From contig QJVU01000758.1 of NCBI GenBank assembly GCA_003235605.1, positions 1 to 7,116 of the forward strand: a stretch of DNA of 7,116 bases, given 5' to 3'. Positions within the stretch are counted from its first letter, which is position 1; each line of letters starts with the position of its first letter. Origin of the DNA: Planctomycetota bacterium. GTDB taxonomy: Bacteria; Planctomycetota; UBA1135; UBA2386. A program made the position numbers and the translations under genes. Positions 4,934 to 7,116 of this stretch are shown here, one piece after another. The notes beneath the pieces were generated by a model, which was not told where the DNA came from, made no database searches, and was given only the letters and a program-made list of their open reading frames with translations.

Positions 4934-5488
4934 TCAGGCGCGGAGCGCAGCGCCGAGACGGCGAAGGGCGCGCTTGTGCAGCAACTGGACTGCGTTCTCG
5001 GAACGACCGAGTCGCCGGCCGATCTCCGCGAAGGGCAGGCCGTCGAAGTCACGCCACTGGATGGTGTCGCGCTGCTCGGGGGCAAGCGCTTCCAGGGCGG
5101 CGAACATCCGCTCCACCTCTTCGGCCCGCGCCGCCTCGTGCGACGGTGTCGGCGTATTGCCTTCCAGTGCTTCGCCGCGGACCAGGCACGCCGTAACCGA
5201 CTCGAAGCGAGCGACCCGCGGCCGACGGTACTCATCGATGATCAGGCTGCGGGCGATCACGGTGGCCAGCCGCATCAGGTCGGCCTCGGTCCCGACCTCG
5301 AACCTGGCGAGCTTTTCGAGGATGCGCACCGACAGGCTCCCCAGGACATCGCCCGAGTCGGCCGCGTGCCGCTGGGCGTCTCCCATCATCAGCCGGATGC
5401 GTCCCAGCAGCCGCGGCCAGCACCGATCGAACAACCGGCCGAGGGCATCGCGGTCGGAGGAACTCGGAGGCTCGGCGGCGGGAGACAT
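4934..5488 (-). CDS. Sigma-70 family RNA polymerase sigma factor, ECF-like
   Basis: This 184-residue protein has the two-domain ECF layout. Region 2 is at about 15-92, with a region 2.2-like stretch GDVLGSLSVRILEKLARFE (46-64) and region 2.3/2.4 as IARSLIIDEYRRPR (78-91). A linker of about 30 residues follows, then region 4 (125-181) with the helix-turn-helix LPFAEIGRRLGRSENAVQLL (151-170) and the basic end HKRALRRLGAAL. It should bind core polymerase and direct it to an unknown promoter set. No anti-sigma factor gene is adjacent. It follows the WD40 gene on the same strand after a 53-base gap, so the two may be co-transcribed. In planctomycete- and acidobacterium-like genomes, ECF factors are often next to kinase/WD40 genes, which is the closest parallel. 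ATG 5488 was chosen though no Shine-Dalgarno is visible; the in-frame upstream ATG 5515 runs into a stop after two codons. Confidence 0.87.
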   Translation of the reverse strand: MSPAAEPPSSSDRDALGRLFDRCWPRLLGRIRLMMGDAQRHAADSGDVLGSLSVRILEKLARFEVGTEADLMRLATVIARSLIIDEYRRPRVARFESVTACLVRGEALEGNTPTPSHEAARAEEVERMFAALEALAPEQRDTIQWRDFDGLPFAEIGRRLGRSENAVQLLHKRALRRLGAALRA

Positions 5489-5541
5489 GTTCAGCGCGTG
5501 CGCAGCTTACCGCATCTGGTGGGTCTCCCGGTGAGTGCCAT

Positions 5542-7116
5542 TCATCGCCCGCGCGGCCCGGCAACCCAGAGCCGGACGATGCCGTCGCGGCCGCCGGCGG
5601 CGAGAATGCGCCCGTCCCGTGAGAGGGCCATGGCCCTCTGTCCCATCGGTCCGCCGGCGAGCACGAGAACCGGAGTGAGGGTCTCCGTATCGTAGATACG
5701 GATGTTCGAATGCCAGCCAGAGGAAAACAGGCGTCGTCCGTCGACAGAAAAGAACAAGCAGTTCAGGAAGAGCCGGCTGCCAACGCACTCGGCGAGCAGG
5801 TCTCCGGTCGCCGCGTCGTGGATAGACAGCGTCGCCTGCGTCGAATCGCGGCGATAGCGGTGCGCCGCGAGGAGGCGCCCGTCGGGAGACCAGGCAACCT
5901 CCCAGCCATCCAAGATGTCTGCGATCTGCGGAAGGCTGAAGACCTCGGCGCGGTCTGACATGCGCAGAACTCGCAAGGGGTTCGCCAGGGCAGCGCGCCT
6001 GCCATCGGGGGAAAGCGCGAGTTTGGACGGTGTCCCCGCGGCGAGATGCTGCGCCTTGCTGCCATCGGGAGCGAAGACAAGGAAACGCTGGTTCACATCG
6101 GGGCCCGCGATCAGGAGGTCGCTGGCCGTCCATGCCAGGGATTGGATCTCACCCACCAGACCGCGCCATTCCTTGGGGCCGGCCAGGGTCTCCGGGTCCC
6201 ACACCTTGATGACTCCGTCCGAGCCCGTGGTCGCGAGGCGGTTGTCCGTTGGCGCAAACGCCACACCCTTCACGCCACCTCCGGCGACGCCGCGAATCGA
6301 CCTGGGGGGGCGGCGAGGATCTTGAAGATCCCAGACCGTGATGTGTCCGGCGCGGTCCCCCGTGGCCAGCCACCGATCGTCGCGGGAGATTGAGACCGCG
6401 TTGATCTCGTCGTGTGCGCCGTGCAACTCAGCGGGGATGTCGTGATCCGCAAGATCCCAGATCTTGGCGGACCCGGCGATAGACCACACGCGCTCTCCGC
6501 CGGGGATGAACCCGACGAAACGGATGAACTGATCGTGACCGCGAAAGATGGCCAGCACGTCGAGGGTGTCGAGATCGAGCAAGTGGAACGTCGTTTCGTG
6601 GGAGACGAGGAGTCGTCGATGCTCAGGATCCGCGACAACGTACTTGGCGGGCACTCGAAGATCCCTCTTGGCGACACGAGAGACATCGTCCAGGTCCCAC
6701 ACTCGGACGCCGTTCTTGACCCCGGCAAGAAGCTTGTTCTCGCGACCGTCAAACGCCAGGGAAACGACATCGTCTCCCGCCCGGAGATCGTGCAGACGTC
6801 GACCGTCGGGCAGCGAGAGCAGTGTCACCTGTTTCCCGCGTCCGATCGCCACGACCTCACCCTTCGGTCCAACCGCAATCGTGGCCCAGCCATGACCGGG
6901 AAGGCCAGGGATCTCCTTGAGGCACCTCCCGCTGTCCGAATCGAGCACTCGGACCACGTTGTCGTTGGCTACCGAGATCAGATGCCGATCCTCGCGATCG
7001 AAGGCAACGGCGACGACCCACTCGCCGTGGCAATCGAATACCTTGAGACATCGCGCCGCGGCAACATCCCACACGCGCACCGTGCGGTCGCCGGCACCAG
7101 TGGCAAGCAGGGTGCC
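5542..7116 (-). CDS. WD40-repeat beta-propeller protein, N-terminus beyond the right edge
   Basis: The reading frame is open to the edge and gives 524 residues of the C-terminal part; the true start is outside the window. About 13 WD40 blades can be counted by their closing strands: VRVWD, VRVLD, VTLLS, VRVWD, FHLLD, AKIWD, ITVWD, IKVWD, FLVFA, LRVLR, LSIHD, IRIYD and VRLWV. This is enough for nearly two seven-bladed propellers, the first probably completed by sequence beyond the edge. The strongest repeats lie in the middle (GHDQFI...AKIWD, GAHDEI...ITVWD, GVAGGG...IKVWD); those after residue 340 are degenerate. The final blade ends almost at the stop. Such propellers are protein-interaction scaffolds. 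In G+C-rich large-genome bacteria they often form the C-terminal half of a Ser/Thr kinase; whether a kinase domain precedes this one cannot be seen. The downstream sigma factor gene is the only candidate partner. Confidence 0.9.
   Translation of the reverse strand, partial: GTLLATGAGDRTVRVWDVAAARCLKVFDCHGEWVVAVAFDREDRHLISVANDNVVRVLDSDSGRCLKEIPGLPGHGWATIAVGPKGEVVAIGRGKQVTLLSLPDGRRLHDLRAGDDVVSLAFDGRENKLLAGVKNGVRVWDLDDVSRVAKRDLRVPAKYVVADPEHRRLLVSHETTFHLLDLDTLDVLAIFRGHDQFIRFVGFIPGGERVWSIAGSAKIWDLADHDIPAELHGAHDEINAVSISRDDRWLATGDRAGHITVWDLQDPRRPPRSIRGVAGGGVKGVAFAPTDNRLATTGSDGVIKVWDPETLAGPKEWRGLVGEIQSLAWTASDLLIAGPDVNQRFLVFAPDGSKAQHLAAGTPSKLALSPDGRRAALANPLRVLRMSDRAEVFSLPQIADILDGWEVAWSPDGRLLAAHRYRRDSTQATLSIHDAATGDLLAECVGSRLFLNCLFFSVDGRRLFSSGWHSNIRIYDTETLTPVLVLAGGPMGQRAMALSRDGRILAAGGRDGIVRLWVAGPRGR

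Noticed and set aside
4914..4938. Inverted repeat CCTGAG / CTCAGG between the convergent Uma2 and sigma genes as a terminator
   Set aside because: The arms are six bases with a 13-base loop, overlap both stop codons and have no T-run on either strand. A two-way terminator here is possible but unsupported.

Overview
The window is G+C-rich bacterial DNA with tightly packed genes. It falls into two unrelated halves. Bases 1-4264 are one minus-strand operon, and bases 4334-7116 hold a plus-strand Uma2-type nuclease gene, a minus-strand sigma factor gene and the 3' part of a minus-strand WD40-repeat gene. No rRNA, tRNA, CRISPR array or transposase was recognised.

Read in the direction of transcription (4264 down to 1), the operon is lbpA (lipoate-binding, GcvH-like), hdrC1, hdrB1, hdrA, a conserved protein matching the 'hyp'/sHdrH position, and the first codons of a further gene. 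All junctions are overlaps or gaps of under 40 bases, so the genes are probably co-transcribed and translationally coupled. This content and order is the hallmark of the sulfur-oxidising heterodisulfide reductase-like system (sHdr, order C1-B1-A-H-C2-B2) with its lipoylated partner LbpA. From established knowledge, that cytoplasmic pathway oxidises protein-bound sulfane sulfur to sulfite in sulfur-oxidising and some organosulfur-degrading bacteria and archaea. The cut gene at bases 1-38 is by position probably hdrC2, which would make this the type I arrangement. No tusA/dsrE sulfur-transferase, lipoate-ligase or regulator gene lies within the window on the lbpA side. If present, they must lie beyond base 1 or elsewhere.

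Between the operon and the divergent Uma2 gene there are only 69 bases, which should hold at least the operon promoter. They contain an 11-base dyad but no convincing -35/-10 pair for lbpA. The Uma2 gene converges on a small sigma-70 (ECF-like) gene, which in turn follows a gene for a long WD40-propeller protein that runs off the right edge.

The lineage cannot be fixed from this window. WD40 proteins next to ECF sigma factors and Uma2 proteins are common in large-genome, G+C-rich groups such as Planctomycetota, Myxococcota and Acidobacteriota. If that impression is right, an sHdr-LbpA cluster here would lie outside its best-studied hosts (Alpha/Gammaproteobacteria, Aquificota, Sulfolobales). 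The points most worth a second look are a 13-base triple repeat carrying three copies of the hdrB1 ribosome-binding site, reduced cysteine sets in the HdrB1 CCG domains, a one-residue-shorter second cluster motif in HdrC1, and the uncharacterised sHdrH-like protein.
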